Part shown: positions 8,308 through 17,270 of the stretch, piece after piece | Numbering within the stretch: position 1 is the first letter of the stretch | How the letters are laid out: every line of letters begins with the position of its first letter | Made by a program: the position numbers and the translations under genes | NCBI GenBank assembly: GCA_035327305.1 | Contig: DAOLDL010000002.1 | Span: forward strand, 62,001 to 126,000 | Direction of reading: 5' to 3' | Source of the DNA: CALMUP01 sp035327305 | Lineage (GTDB): Bacteria > Verrucomicrobiota > Kiritimatiellia > CAIVKH01 | DNA length: 64,000 nucleotides | Notes under the pieces: generated by a model | The model's database searches: none | What the model was told of the DNA's origin: nothing | What the model saw: only the letters and a program-made list of their open reading frames with translations

Positions 8308-8330
8308 CTTTCGGGGTAAAGGAAAATTCC

Positions 8331-8945
8331 ATGGAAATTTTAACGCCTAAACAAAAACAGATTCTGGACTATATCTCGCGGTATTTTTTAAAGAATCGAA
8401 TGGCGCCGACGGTGCGGGAAATTGCTGATTCATTTGGTTTCAGATCCCCAAAAGCGGTATCCGATCATCTGGAGGCTCTTGAACGCAAAGGTTATTTAAC
8501 CAGAACAACTGGCATAGCGCGGGGCATTCGACTGGTCGAAGAACTGCAGGAGTCGCGTGACCGCGATTCGAGCATCCCCATTGTTGGTGACGTAGCCGCA
8601 GGTTTACCAATTCTGGCAATTGAAAATGTCCTCGGCACTCTCTCCATGGACTCCACCTTTGGCGCTGGTGAATTGTTTGCTGTGAGGGTTCGTGGTGACA
8701 GCATGATCGATCATGGAATTTATGACGGTGATTTCGTGGTGGTTCGCCGCTCACCGCATGTGGATAACAATGCCATCGCCGTTGCTTATGTAAACGGAGA
8801 GTCAACCGTAAAGGTCTTTCACAAAACCGAATGCGGCTATACACTTATTCCGGGCAATTCAAAGTACCCACCTATTGAGATCAATCCGGAAACCGACGAG
8901 TTTTCCGTGGCGGGACCAGTTGTAGGTGTTGTACGCGCAATGTGA
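8331..8945 (+). CDS. lexA: SOS repressor LexA
   Basis: A 204-residue repressor-protease. The winged helix-turn-helix (TVREIADSFGFRSPKAVSDHL, residues 27-47) lines up without gaps with the E. coli protein. The cleavage site is Ala90-Gly91 (VAAGLP), the catalytic pair Ser124 (GDSM) and Lys161 (STVKVF), so RecA-stimulated self-cleavage should work. A ribosome binding site AAAGGA precedes the ATG. The operator palindrome lies 23 bases upstream. Three residues that contact DNA in E. coli LexA differ here (Asn41 to Lys, Glu44 to Ser, Glu45 to Asp), in keeping with the altered operator half-site. Confidence 0.96.
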   Translation: MEILTPKQKQILDYISRYFLKNRMAPTVREIADSFGFRSPKAVSDHLEALERKGYLTRTTGIARGIRLVEELQESRDRDSSIPIVGDVAAGLPILAIENVLGTLSMDSTFGAGELFAVRVRGDSMIDHGIYDGDFVVVRRSPHVDNNAIAVAYVNGESTVKVFHKTECGYTLIPGNSKYPPIEINPETDEFSVAGPVVGVVRAM

Positions 8946-8970
8946 ATATCGACCCGGCGATTCGAATCGG

Positions 8971-9315
8971 TTAACGAAAAACAAAATAAACCGCGCCAAC
9001 CATGCACATTCCGGCCCACACGAAATCCAACCGGAATGGTTCATTCATATAATAGATGCTGAAAGGTATAAAAACACCCAGCGTTATGACTTCCTGCATG
9101 ATCTTGAGCTGGCCCAGATTCAGCGCCGTGTAACCAATCCGATTCGCCGGCACCTGTAAGAGGTATTCGAAAAAAGCGATACCCCAGCTGATGAGCGCGG
9201 CAATTATCCACGGCTTGTCGCGCAAATCCTTGAGGTGAGCATACCAGGCAAAGGTCATGAATATATTGGACAAAATCAACAATACTGCGGTTTGCAGGGT
9301 AATCGGTATCGACAT
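8971..9315 (-). CDS. DMT family small membrane protein (DUF486)
   Basis: A 114-residue hydrophobic protein with about four membrane segments. The pattern ILSNIFMTFAWYAHLK, then SWGIAFFEYLLQVPANRIGY, QLKIMQEVITL and VFIPFSIYYMNE is characteristic of the DUF486 family, related to drug/metabolite transporters of the small multidrug type. Function is not established for the family. It is nine bases downstream of the exchanger gene on the same strand and probably shares its transcript. Confidence 0.85.
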   Translation of the reverse strand: MSIPITLQTAVLLILSNIFMTFAWYAHLKDLRDKPWIIAALISWGIAFFEYLLQVPANRIGYTALNLGQLKIMQEVITLGVFIPFSIYYMNEPFRLDFVWAGMCMVGAVYFVFR

Positions 9316-9324
9316 GTTGAACCT

Positions 9325-10272
9325 CTATTCTTGTAAGAGCCTGAAGACGACGTAACCAATGTATCCGAAAAACATTACACATCCTTCCATGCGGGACAAT
9401 TTGAAGCCACTTCGTGCGAACGGGAGAAGCACTACGGCAAAGATCATCATGACTACGAGGTCATACATTTCCAGATTGGAGGTACGGAATGGCCGGATAA
9501 CTGCGGAAAGACCAAGAATGCTCAAGATGTTAAAAATATTGGAGCCGACAATATTTCCTACCGCAATATCGGTTTGACGTTTGGATGCCGCCGACAGGGA
9601 TGTCGCCAGTTCAGGCAAACTTGTCCCTGCGGCCACGATCGTTAAACCTATGATTGCCTCACTGACATTCAACATGCGGGCAAGATCAATGGCTCCTTTC
9701 ACGATCCACTTTGCGCCAAAAACCAATGCAAACAATCCGACGACAATCAAAAGCACATCAACCCACAAACGGCAGGGCGGCGATGGCAACGAGTTTTGCG
9801 TGATTTGATCGACTTCCGATTCTTCATTGCGCGCACTCCAAATGGTGTAAACAGTGTACCCGATTATTCCGCCGAAAAGAATAATTCCTTCCCAGCGGGA
9901 TAACCACTGATTGGCCAACATGACAACACCGACAAGCGACACGCCGATCATCAAAGGAATTTCAAATCCAAGCAGGCGAAGATGAATGCTCAACGGGATA
10001 ACCATGGCTGAAAGACCCAATATGACCGCTATATTGAATATATTGGACCCGATCACATTACCGGCCGCGACATCCCCCTGACCGGCTAACGCGGCTTTAA
10101 TGCTTACGGCAAGTTCAGGCGCACTGGTCCCGAAGGCGACGATGGTTAACCCGATAATCAAGGGGCGCACGCGGAATCTATTGGCCAACCCCACGCTTCC
10201 CCTGACAAGGAAATCAGCGCCGAGAATCAATGTCAACATACCGATAATTACGTAAACAATTGGAATATGCAT
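9325..10272 (-). CDS. calcium/sodium antiporter of the CaCA family (YrbG-like)
   Basis: A 315-residue inner-membrane protein with ten or so hydrophobic segments arranged in two inverted repeats. Each repeat holds the ion-binding alpha motifs: IGLTIVAFGTSAPELAVS with GNVIGSNIFNI in the first, and IGLTIVAAGTSLPELATS with GNIVGSNIFNI in the second. This is the K+-dependent Na+/Ca2+ exchanger-like group found in many bacteria. The ATG at 10272 (MHIPIVYV) is preferred because it places the first membrane segment at the N-terminus; an ATG at 10293 would add seven residues. Confidence 0.92.
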   Translation of the reverse strand: MHIPIVYVIIGMLTLILGADFLVRGSVGLANRFRVRPLIIGLTIVAFGTSAPELAVSIKAALAGQGDVAAGNVIGSNIFNIAVILGLSAMVIPLSIHLRLLGFEIPLMIGVSLVGVVMLANQWLSRWEGIILFGGIIGYTVYTIWSARNEESEVDQITQNSLPSPPCRLWVDVLLIVVGLFALVFGAKWIVKGAIDLARMLNVSEAIIGLTIVAAGTSLPELATSLSAASKRQTDIAVGNIVGSNIFNILSILGLSAVIRPFRTSNLEMYDLVVMMIFAVVLLPFARSGFKLSRMEGCVMFFGYIGYVVFRLLQE

Positions 10273-10431
10273 GAAGCAAAGAATTCGAGTCATTTACTGA
10301 TAACTGATGAATCGAATCCGGAATACGTTACTTCATGGCCGTGGGTTGGCAATGTAATTTTATATGGTTTTCAACACCCGCATATTGCACTATCAGACAA
10401 TAAATTGCCGTACACCGCCAATCATGAATAA

Positions 10432-11070
10432 ATGATACGCCCATCAACAAAAGCTTTCACCATGCTCCCGGCAGGCTCGGGGATCATATTTTCGTGGCCG
10501 ACCAGACGGCGCGATATATTCAGCAATTTATCCGACTATATTGCGCGCACACGTGCAAACCCCCTTTATGGGAAACCCGGCTGGACGAGAGAATGCGGAC
10601 AGCGTTTTCATCGTGGTTGCGACATTGCTCCGATTGCCGTGACACCAACCGGCCAAACATGCACGGTGATGTTTACCAATTGCGATACCGGCTCGGAGTA
10701 TCCTAGCGAGGAACCGGTTGTATTGCCGGATGACGATGTTTTCGTGGTTTATCAAGGCAAGGTGGCGGGAATTAATAAAGATATAGAAGAATCAGAATTT
10801 GGAATTCATGTAATCATCGAGCATGTCTGGCCGGATTCCGGTCACGTTTTCTATTCGCTTTATGCACATCTCGATAATTGCGAAGTGGAATTTAATGAGC
10901 ATATAACATCCGGCGTTCGAATAGGACGAATGGGACAAACCAGCAATTCGGTCATGGGCCGGCAATTTCTTTCGATTGCGCCCCACCTTCATATCGAGTT
11001 CTGGAATCATGCCGGCCAGTCATTCGATCCGCTGGAAATGCTTATGCGTTATCTTCCGAAAACCGGTTAA
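10432..11070 (+). CDS. M23 (LytM-like) peptidase domain protein
   Basis: A 212-residue protein with the M23 metallopeptidase pattern: FHRGCDIAP (first zinc histidine and aspartate), VFYSLYAHLD, and APHLHIEFW (HxH zinc site). Such enzymes cut glycyl or D-alanyl bonds in peptidoglycan cross-links. No signal peptide or membrane anchor is visible at either possible start (ATG 10432 or 10462), which is odd for a wall enzyme and may mean a different substrate or non-classical export. It stands alone, with the exchanger gene divergent and rlmD convergent. Confidence 0.8.
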   Translation: MIRPSTKAFTMLPAGSGIIFSWPTRRRDIFSNLSDYIARTRANPLYGKPGWTRECGQRFHRGCDIAPIAVTPTGQTCTVMFTNCDTGSEYPSEEPVVLPDDDVFVVYQGKVAGINKDIEESEFGIHVIIEHVWPDSGHVFYSLYAHLDNCEVEFNEHITSGVRIGRMGQTSNSVMGRQFLSIAPHLHIEFWNHAGQSFDPLEMLMRYLPKTG

Positions 11071-11084
11071 GAACAATCCGGCCA

Positions 11085-12521
11085 TCACGCTATTCGATGC
11101 AGACAGGCCACGCTTTCAATATGAAATGTGTGCGGAAATAAATCCACCGGTTGTACGCGTCGTAATTCATACATGCCACCTTCGCAAAGCGCCTTGGCGT
11201 CACGAGCCAGGCTTCCCGGGTGGCAACTTACATAGACAATTCTTTTGGGCGCCAGTGATCGAACAGTCTCCACCGCATCCGCATGCATTCCGGCTCGGGG
11301 TGGATCGGTGATTACCACATCCGGGCGCTCCCCGGCCCCCTCCATCGCCGAACGCAAATGCTTCATATCCGTCGCGAAGAATCGACAATGCGTCATACCA
11401 TTTAATTCCGCATTTTTCCCGGCATCCTCCACCGCTGAAGGCTCCAACTCAAATCCGTACGCGGCACGACAGTTTCTCCCGCCAAACAATGTGATCGATC
11501 CGGTACCACAATACAGATCGAAAAGAACTTCATCACGATTGATATCGGCCAGATCCATCACTACACGATAAAGCGTCAAAGCCTGCCCGCTATTTGTCTG
11601 GAAAAAGGAATTGGGTGAAACAGTGAAACGAAGATCATCAAATAATTCTGTTATATATCCCGGACCGTGAAGGACGTGGTTGACTTCACCATACGCAACG
11701 AGGTTTTTTCTGCTGGTTGTACTATTGATGAGCGTCGTGAGTTGCGAACCAAGATTGTTTAACAAACAATCCTTGTAGGCATGCATTAACCCGGCGTCAT
11801 ATTCACTGGTGATCAAGTTGATCATGAATTCATCCGTGGTTTCCGCATGCCGTAAGACCAGGTTGCGTAAAAAACCTTCATGTGAAATTGTACTGTAGGC
11901 ATTTCGCCGGTTCTTTATGAAGAATTCACGGGTCAGGGAAAGCGCCCGCACCGAACGTTCCGACGCGATGTGGCATGTGTCGATATCGATAATTTTGTGG
12001 AAACATCCCCGCCGGTGAAAACCCAGGGCAAAATCAGAGGGTTTGCTCCTTGATTCCGGCGGCACATTCATTTCCTCGTCGAGAATAAATCGCTCATTTG
12101 AAAACGTGAAATCGACCTTGTTGCGGTAGTGGTAAATCTTTTGCGAAGCAATTGGCGGGGCCACCTCGACATCAACAAACCCGCCCAGTCGAACCAGGGC
12201 GTCCTGCACGACTTTTTGTTTGTATTCAAGTTGTTGTTCGTATTGAACATGTTGCCATTTGCATCCACCGCAAACACCGTAATGCGGACACACGGGATCT
12301 GTGCGATGTCGTGATGGATGAATCAGGGAATCAAATCTGGCCTCCAGGTAGTTGCGTTTAATTTTGCTGATGGAGGCCAGTACCCGATCGCCGGGTGCGA
12401 TCATGCCCCTGACGAAAACGACCATTCCGCCCGGCAGTTTGGCCATGCACGCGTCATCTTCGGCGGTATCCAGAATAACAAGTTCAAGCGGTGAGCCTTT
12501 TCGGAATTGCTTATCGTTCAT
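11085..12521 (-). CDS. rlmD: 23S rRNA (uracil-5-)-methyltransferase, RlmD/RumA type
   Basis: The protein has 478 residues. An N-terminal TRAM domain is followed by the [4Fe-4S] site CPHYGVCGGCKWQH plus an upstream or downstream cysteine, then the SAM-dependent TrmA-type domain with LFDLYCGTGSITL, VITDPPRAGMH and the catalytic IVYVSCHPGSLARD, and a C-terminal glutamate region. RlmD forms m5U1939 in 23S rRNA; members without a clear subgroup may act on m5U747 instead. It follows polX by six bases and is probably co-transcribed with it. Confidence 0.9.
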   Translation of the reverse strand: MNDKQFRKGSPLELVILDTAEDDACMAKLPGGMVVFVRGMIAPGDRVLASISKIKRNYLEARFDSLIHPSRHRTDPVCPHYGVCGGCKWQHVQYEQQLEYKQKVVQDALVRLGGFVDVEVAPPIASQKIYHYRNKVDFTFSNERFILDEEMNVPPESRSKPSDFALGFHRRGCFHKIIDIDTCHIASERSVRALSLTREFFIKNRRNAYSTISHEGFLRNLVLRHAETTDEFMINLITSEYDAGLMHAYKDCLLNNLGSQLTTLINSTTSRKNLVAYGEVNHVLHGPGYITELFDDLRFTVSPNSFFQTNSGQALTLYRVVMDLADINRDEVLFDLYCGTGSITLFGGRNCRAAYGFELEPSAVEDAGKNAELNGMTHCRFFATDMKHLRSAMEGAGERPDVVITDPPRAGMHADAVETVRSLAPKRIVYVSCHPGSLARDAKALCEGGMYELRRVQPVDLFPHTFHIESVACLHRIA

Positions 12522-12527
12522 GCGGGT

Positions 12528-14252
12528 TCATCGAAATGTTGATTGAAGTTTCTTTAGGAGTTCCGGCAAGGGCAATGTGTTCAGAACATGCGCTTTCTCC
12601 AACCAACCCCGCCGGGCCTGCATGACGCCGTGTTGATGGTTATGAAAATCGGGAATGCTGTGGGCATCGTTGCTGATTGCCACCGGAATCCCAAGTTCTC
12701 GAGCTTTGCGGCAATGATGTTCATTTATATCAAGTCGCAGTGGATGGGCATTCAATTCGACAAAACAACCACGTTGGCGAATGTGCTCCAGCACACGATC
12801 CATGTCGATTTCGTACGGATCACGCTGAAGCAAAAGCCTGCCCGTTGGATGCGCCAGCAACGAGATGAAGGGGTGATCCAGCGCACGAAGAACCCTTGCC
12901 GTCTGCTTTTCCCGATCAAGATTGAATTTATGGTGAACCGAAATTACAACGATATCCAGCAACTTCAGAATATCATCGGGCAAATCGAGTTTGCCGTCTT
13001 CAAGGATGTCCACTTCCGAGCCTTTAAGGATTCGTATGCCCAACGCGCCCTCGGCGTTCAGCCGGTCAATTTCTTCAATTTGCCGCCGTAAGCGTTCTTC
13101 GTTCAAGCCGTTGGCCACGGTCAACCTTTTAGAGTGATCGGTAATGGCGATGTATTCCCACCCCAATGAAGCGGCATGCCGGGCCATTTGCTCAACGCTT
13201 TCACTTCCATCCGACCAGGTGGAATGATTGTGGAGATCACCGATCAAATCCGTATTATTGATCAAGTCCGGAATATTATTCTTTTCAGCCGCTTCAAGTT
13301 CACCTGAATCTTCGCGAATCTCCGGCGGAATCCATGGTAATCCAAGCGCGGAAAAGACCTCCTCTTCCGTTTGCCCCGCGATTCGACCCTCCCCCCGGAA
13401 AATGCCGTACTCATTTTGCTTCAAGCCAGCCTGCTGTGCTTTTCTGCGGGTGGCTATATTGTGCGATTTACTGCCGGTAAAATAATGCAGGGCGGAACCA
13501 AAGCTTTCTTTTTCAACCATTCTAAGATCTGCCTGGATACCATTCTTCAAGAGAATACTTCCCCTGGTTTCCCCTTCAGCCAAAACACGCTCGGTGCCGG
13601 GCAACGATACAAACGCTTTCATGACTCGATCGGGTTCAGCCGCTACCACCAGAAAATCAAGATCGCCAACGGTTTCCTTGCCCCGACGGTAACTGCCGGC
13701 AACTTCCAGGCTGTGAACACCGCCGACTTTCCGTATATGCGCCGAAATTTCATCCACAGTATTCATGGCTCGAGCGCGCAAATGGCGCACGGTTGTATCC
13801 AATTTCTTCGTGGCGGCTTCCAGCAGTGAAGCCTCAAGCTTTGGACCAAACCCGGGTAACTCGCGGATCTGACCGTTCTTCGCCGCCGCAACCAATTCCT
13901 CCATGGAGGCAATTTTCAATTTATCCAACAAGACTTTTAATCGCTTCGGGCCCAGTCCAGGTAATTTGAGAAGTAAAGGAAGGGATGGCGGAAATTCTTT
14001 TTTAACCGTTTCCAATGCTGGCAAGGAACCCGTCACCAACATGACTGCTATTTTCGCGGCGATTTCCTTGCCGATTCCGTCAATTTCCATCAAGTCCCGT
14101 TTATTTGCGACTTCCCGGCTCATTTCAACGGGATGGTCGGCAATAATGCGTGCGGCATTCCGGTAGGCCCGTATTTTGAAGGGATTTTCACCTTTAATCT
14201 CCAAATAATCGGCTAATTCCTCAAAAGTATCGGCAATTTCCTGATTCACCAT
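12528..14252 (-). CDS. polX: family X DNA polymerase with PHP domain (PolX)
   Basis: A 574-residue protein. The N-terminal part has the helix-hairpin-helix segments (IDGIGKEIAAKI, LPGLGPKRLKVL, LPGFGPKLEASL) and the nucleotidyl-transferase palm with GSYRRGKETVGDLDFLV. The C-terminal PHP domain has DLHNHSTWSDGS, ITDHSK, GSEVDIL, VHHKF and NDAHS metal ligands. PolX fills short gaps in base-excision repair and its PHP domain gives 3'-5' exonuclease activity. An extension of 19 residues to 14309 is possible but not like the family, so ATG 14252 (MVNQEIADTF) or 14258 is preferred. Confidence 0.93.
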   Translation of the reverse strand: MVNQEIADTFEELADYLEIKGENPFKIRAYRNAARIIADHPVEMSREVANKRDLMEIDGIGKEIAAKIAVMLVTGSLPALETVKKEFPPSLPLLLKLPGLGPKRLKVLLDKLKIASMEELVAAAKNGQIRELPGFGPKLEASLLEAATKKLDTTVRHLRARAMNTVDEISAHIRKVGGVHSLEVAGSYRRGKETVGDLDFLVVAAEPDRVMKAFVSLPGTERVLAEGETRGSILLKNGIQADLRMVEKESFGSALHYFTGSKSHNIATRRKAQQAGLKQNEYGIFRGEGRIAGQTEEEVFSALGLPWIPPEIREDSGELEAAEKNNIPDLINNTDLIGDLHNHSTWSDGSESVEQMARHAASLGWEYIAITDHSKRLTVANGLNEERLRRQIEEIDRLNAEGALGIRILKGSEVDILEDGKLDLPDDILKLLDIVVISVHHKFNLDREKQTARVLRALDHPFISLLAHPTGRLLLQRDPYEIDMDRVLEHIRQRGCFVELNAHPLRLDINEHHCRKARELGIPVAISNDAHSIPDFHNHQHGVMQARRGWLEKAHVLNTLPLPELLKKLQSTFR

Positions 14253-14371
14253 GGTCATAGGACGCCAGCATAAAGCAGTTATTACGGCTTGGCATAGAAT
14301 AAACATCAAGGTTCGGCGAGGAAATCATCATGGGTTACCTGAATCATTCCAACCCTTTGTAGACAAACAGC

Positions 14372-14399
14372 TTGACCTGTTTCAAATACGTGGTTTACT
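14372..14399 (+). promoter_or_regulatory. possible sigma-70 type promoter of the pnt operon
   Basis: TTGACC and TTTACT separated by 16 bases lie 33 bases before the first pnt start. Only the two hexamers support this. Confidence 0.35.
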
Positions 14400-14431
14400 C
14401 GATCTTTGTTTAATTGGGAGTAGCAGGTGGC

Positions 14432-15580
14432 ATGAATATATTTATCGCCAAAGAAACACATCCGGGGGAATCTCGAATTCCCGTAATTCCGGCAACGATT
14501 GAAAAATTCGTCAAACTCGGATGTAACGTGTCGGTTGAATCCGGTATCGGTGCATCGCTTGGAATTTCTGATGAAATCTACGCCAAGGCTGGGTCCCAAA
14601 TTGCCGGCAATGTGAATGAAAGCCTGGCTTCCGCCGACATAGTTATTCGCCTTCGCAAGCCATCCGTCGCGAGTCTGGACCACCTGAAACCCGGGGCCAT
14701 TCATGTCAGCTATTTGGATCCGTTTAACGAACATGACCTGATTCGCGCCCTCGCGTCGAAATCCATCAGCGCCATAAGCCTGGAAATGATTCCGCGGACA
14801 ACGATCGCACAAAAAATGGATGTGATCAGTTCGCAGGCCAACCTCGGCGGGTATGTGGCGGTAATCCTCGCCGCGGAACGTAGTGCAAAAATTTTCCCGA
14901 TGATGACAACGCCCGCCGGTACCATTGCCCCGGCTAAAGTATTTGTAATCGGCGTAGGTGTTGCGGGACTCCAAGCCATTGCCACTGCAAAACGGCTGGG
15001 CGCACTGGTGGAAGCATTTGATACCCGACCCGTGGTCGAAGACCAGGTAAAGTCACTGGGAGCCAAATTCGTCAAAATTGACCTGGGGGAGACCGGACAA
15101 ACCAAAGATGGCTATGCCAAGGCGCTGACGCCAGAGCAGATTGAAATACAACGCAAAGCCATGGCCAAACATTGTGCCGCGTCAGATATCGTCATAACCA
15201 CAGCCCAGGTATTCGGTCGCAAGGCGCCGGTTATTGTGACCAGGGAAATGGTCGCGGGTATGGCGCCGGGAAGTATTATCGTGGATATGGCCGTGGAAAC
15301 CGGCGGAAATGTCGAAGGTTCCGAGGTTGACAAGGAAGTCGATGTGAACGGTGTGCGCATCATTGGCCTTGGCAATCTGCCGGGCCGGGTCGCAGTGCAT
15401 GCCAGCCAGATGTATTCCAGCAATGCCTACAACTTCGTGGAGCATTTCTGGGCCAAGAAGGAAGGCCGCTTCAATCTTCGTTTGGAAGACGAAATAATTC
15501 GAGGCGCTTTGATTACACATGGCGGCGAAGTGGTAAATCCGGTGATCAAAGAGTTGTTGCAAAAGGGAAAGGACGCTTAA
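14432..15580 (+). CDS. pntAA: NAD(P) transhydrogenase subunit alpha, part 1
   Basis: A protein of 382 residues corresponding to the soluble NAD(H)-binding domain I of proton-translocating transhydrogenase. Seen are the alanine-dehydrogenase-like start IAKETHPGESRIPVIP, the RQD-loop region, the Rossmann motif VFVIGVGVAGLQAIATAKRLGA and the C-terminal QKGKDA. As in many non-enterobacterial species, the alpha chain is split: the membrane part is encoded one base downstream. It transfers hydride between NADH and NADP+, driven by the proton gradient. The ATG at 14432 has AGCAGGTGG just upstream. Confidence 0.95.
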   Translation: MNIFIAKETHPGESRIPVIPATIEKFVKLGCNVSVESGIGASLGISDEIYAKAGSQIAGNVNESLASADIVIRLRKPSVASLDHLKPGAIHVSYLDPFNEHDLIRALASKSISAISLEMIPRTTIAQKMDVISSQANLGGYVAVILAAERSAKIFPMMTTPAGTIAPAKVFVIGVGVAGLQAIATAKRLGALVEAFDTRPVVEDQVKSLGAKFVKIDLGETGQTKDGYAKALTPEQIEIQRKAMAKHCAASDIVITTAQVFGRKAPVIVTREMVAGMAPGSIIVDMAVETGGNVEGSEVDKEVDVNGVRIIGLGNLPGRVAVHASQMYSSNAYNFVEHFWAKKEGRFNLRLEDEIIRGALITHGGEVVNPVIKELLQKGKDA

Positions 15581-15581
15581 T

Positions 15582-15863
15582 ATGACATTGCTGTTTTTTG
15601 TCTTTGTTCTGGCCATTTTTCTTGGCTTTGAACTTATATCCAAAGTGCCGTCGCAATTGCACACTCCGCTGATGTCCGGATCCAACGCCATATCCGGCAT
15701 CACCATAGTGGCCGCCATCATTGCCGCAGGTGTGGATGACGGTTCAAAAATAACCACCATCCTCGGCTTCATTGCGGTTACGGTGGCCACCATCAATGTC
15801 GTTGGCGGTTATCTGGTTACCAATCGCATGCTATCGATGTTTAAAAAGAAAGACGGAGCCTGA
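15582..15863 (+). CDS. pntAB: NAD(P) transhydrogenase subunit alpha, part 2 (membrane)
   Basis: A 93-residue protein with three hydrophobic segments and the conserved HTPLMSGSNAISGI block, ending in a short lysine-rich tail. It is the membrane domain II part that in E. coli is fused to the C-terminus of PntA. It lies between pntAA and pntB with one-base and six-base gaps, consistent with equal expression of the three subunits. Confidence 0.95.
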   Translation: MTLLFFVFVLAIFLGFELISKVPSQLHTPLMSGSNAISGITIVAAIIAAGVDDGSKITTILGFIAVTVATINVVGGYLVTNRMLSMFKKKDGA

Positions 15864-15869
15864 TCTGCG

Positions 15870-17270
15870 ATGAATATGCAATCGTTGATTGATGTCAGTT
15901 ATATCGTTGCGGCCGTTCTATTCATTTTTGGACTCAAAATGTTAGGCAAGGCCTCGACCGCGCCACGCGGCAATTTAGTGTCGGCCATTGGCATGCTGAT
16001 AGCCATTGTCGTCACGCTTCTGGTCAAGGACGTTGAATCCTACAAAATCATTCTTGCCGGATTTATTGTCGGCGGCGCGATCGGCGCCATTGCCGCGCAA
16101 CGGGTCAAAATGACGGCCATGCCGGAAATGGTTGCGTTATTCAATGGTTTCGGCGGTTTGGCAAGCTTGCTGGTGGGTTGGTCGGAATATCATCGCGCCC
16201 TGGCGGCTTCAGCACCCGAAGGTATAGCGACCTTCACCATGGTGGCGACCTACCTTGCCGTATTGATTGGCGGCATTACATTCACCGGGAGTCTGATTGC
16301 TTTTGCCAAACTTGCGGAAAAAATTACCGGGAAACCCATTTTGTTCAAGGCTCAAAAGCCGGTAAACGCCGGGCTGTTGATCGCCGCCATTGTCATATTG
16401 GTTATCGGATCTCTTGCCCCGGAAACCACGTATCCAATATTTCTTATTGCACTGATTATTTCACTTGTACTCGGCGTGCTTGCGGTGATTCCCATCGGCG
16501 GCGCCGATATGCCGGTGGTAATTTCCCTGCTAAACAGCTATTCAGGTCTCGCCGCCTGCGCGGCAGGTTTTGTTATAACCAATAATGTTTTGGTTGTGGC
16601 CGGCTGTCTGGTAGGCGCCAGCGGCATTATTCTCACTCAAATCATGTGTAAAGCCATGAACCGCTCCCTTGCCAATGTGCTGTTCAGCGGTTTCGGCGCA
16701 ACAACCACATCGGGTAGCGCCGCCGGTGTTCAAGGTGAGGCCAAGCCTATCACCGCCGACGACGCGTATTACATTCTCGAGGCCGCACGTTCCGTTATTG
16801 TGGTTCCCGGCTACGGAATGGCCGTCGCTCAAGCACAACATGTGGTCAGGGAATTGGGCGATCTTCTCGAAAAAAATGGTTGTGAAGTCAAATACGCCAT
16901 TCACCCGGTGGCGGGACGCATGCCCGGCCATATGAATGTTCTGCTTGCCGAAGCCAACGTCCCCTATGAACAACTCGTTGAGCCACCCGACGTAAATCCC
17001 ATTATGTCCACCATCGACGTGGCAATCGTTATCGGAGCCAACGATGTTGTGAATCCCGCCGCCCGCGAGGACGCGACAAGTCCGATCTATGGAATGCCGA
17101 TCATCAATGTTGACGAAGCCAAGACATGTTTTGTGCTGAAACGAAGTATGGCATCCGGATTTGCCGGTGTTGATAATCCGCTATTCTTCAAGGATAACAC
17201 CCGCATGTTATTTGGCGACGCAAAGGCAAGCGTGACTGCACTGGTGGCGAACTTCAAAGATGCAGGATAA
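15870..17270 (+). CDS. pntB: NAD(P) transhydrogenase subunit beta
   Basis: The protein has 466 residues: eight or nine membrane helices in the first 270 residues (for example MPEMVALFNGFGGLASLLVG, GGADMPVVISLLNSYSGLAA) and then the NADP(H)-binding domain III with VVPGYGMAVAQAQHVVRELGDLL, HPVAGRMPGHMNVLLAEA, IGANDVVNPAA and KRSMASGFAGVDNPLF. All conserved elements of an active enzyme are present. It overlaps pgl by 11 bases, which ties the transhydrogenase to NADPH-making sugar metabolism. Confidence 0.96.
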   Translation: MNMQSLIDVSYIVAAVLFIFGLKMLGKASTAPRGNLVSAIGMLIAIVVTLLVKDVESYKIILAGFIVGGAIGAIAAQRVKMTAMPEMVALFNGFGGLASLLVGWSEYHRALAASAPEGIATFTMVATYLAVLIGGITFTGSLIAFAKLAEKITGKPILFKAQKPVNAGLLIAAIVILVIGSLAPETTYPIFLIALIISLVLGVLAVIPIGGADMPVVISLLNSYSGLAACAAGFVITNNVLVVAGCLVGASGIILTQIMCKAMNRSLANVLFSGFGATTTSGSAAGVQGEAKPITADDAYYILEAARSVIVVPGYGMAVAQAQHVVRELGDLLEKNGCEVKYAIHPVAGRMPGHMNVLLAEANVPYEQLVEPPDVNPIMSTIDVAIVIGANDVVNPAAREDATSPIYGMPIINVDEAKTCFVLKRSMASGFAGVDNPLFFKDNTRMLFGDAKASVTALVANFKDAG

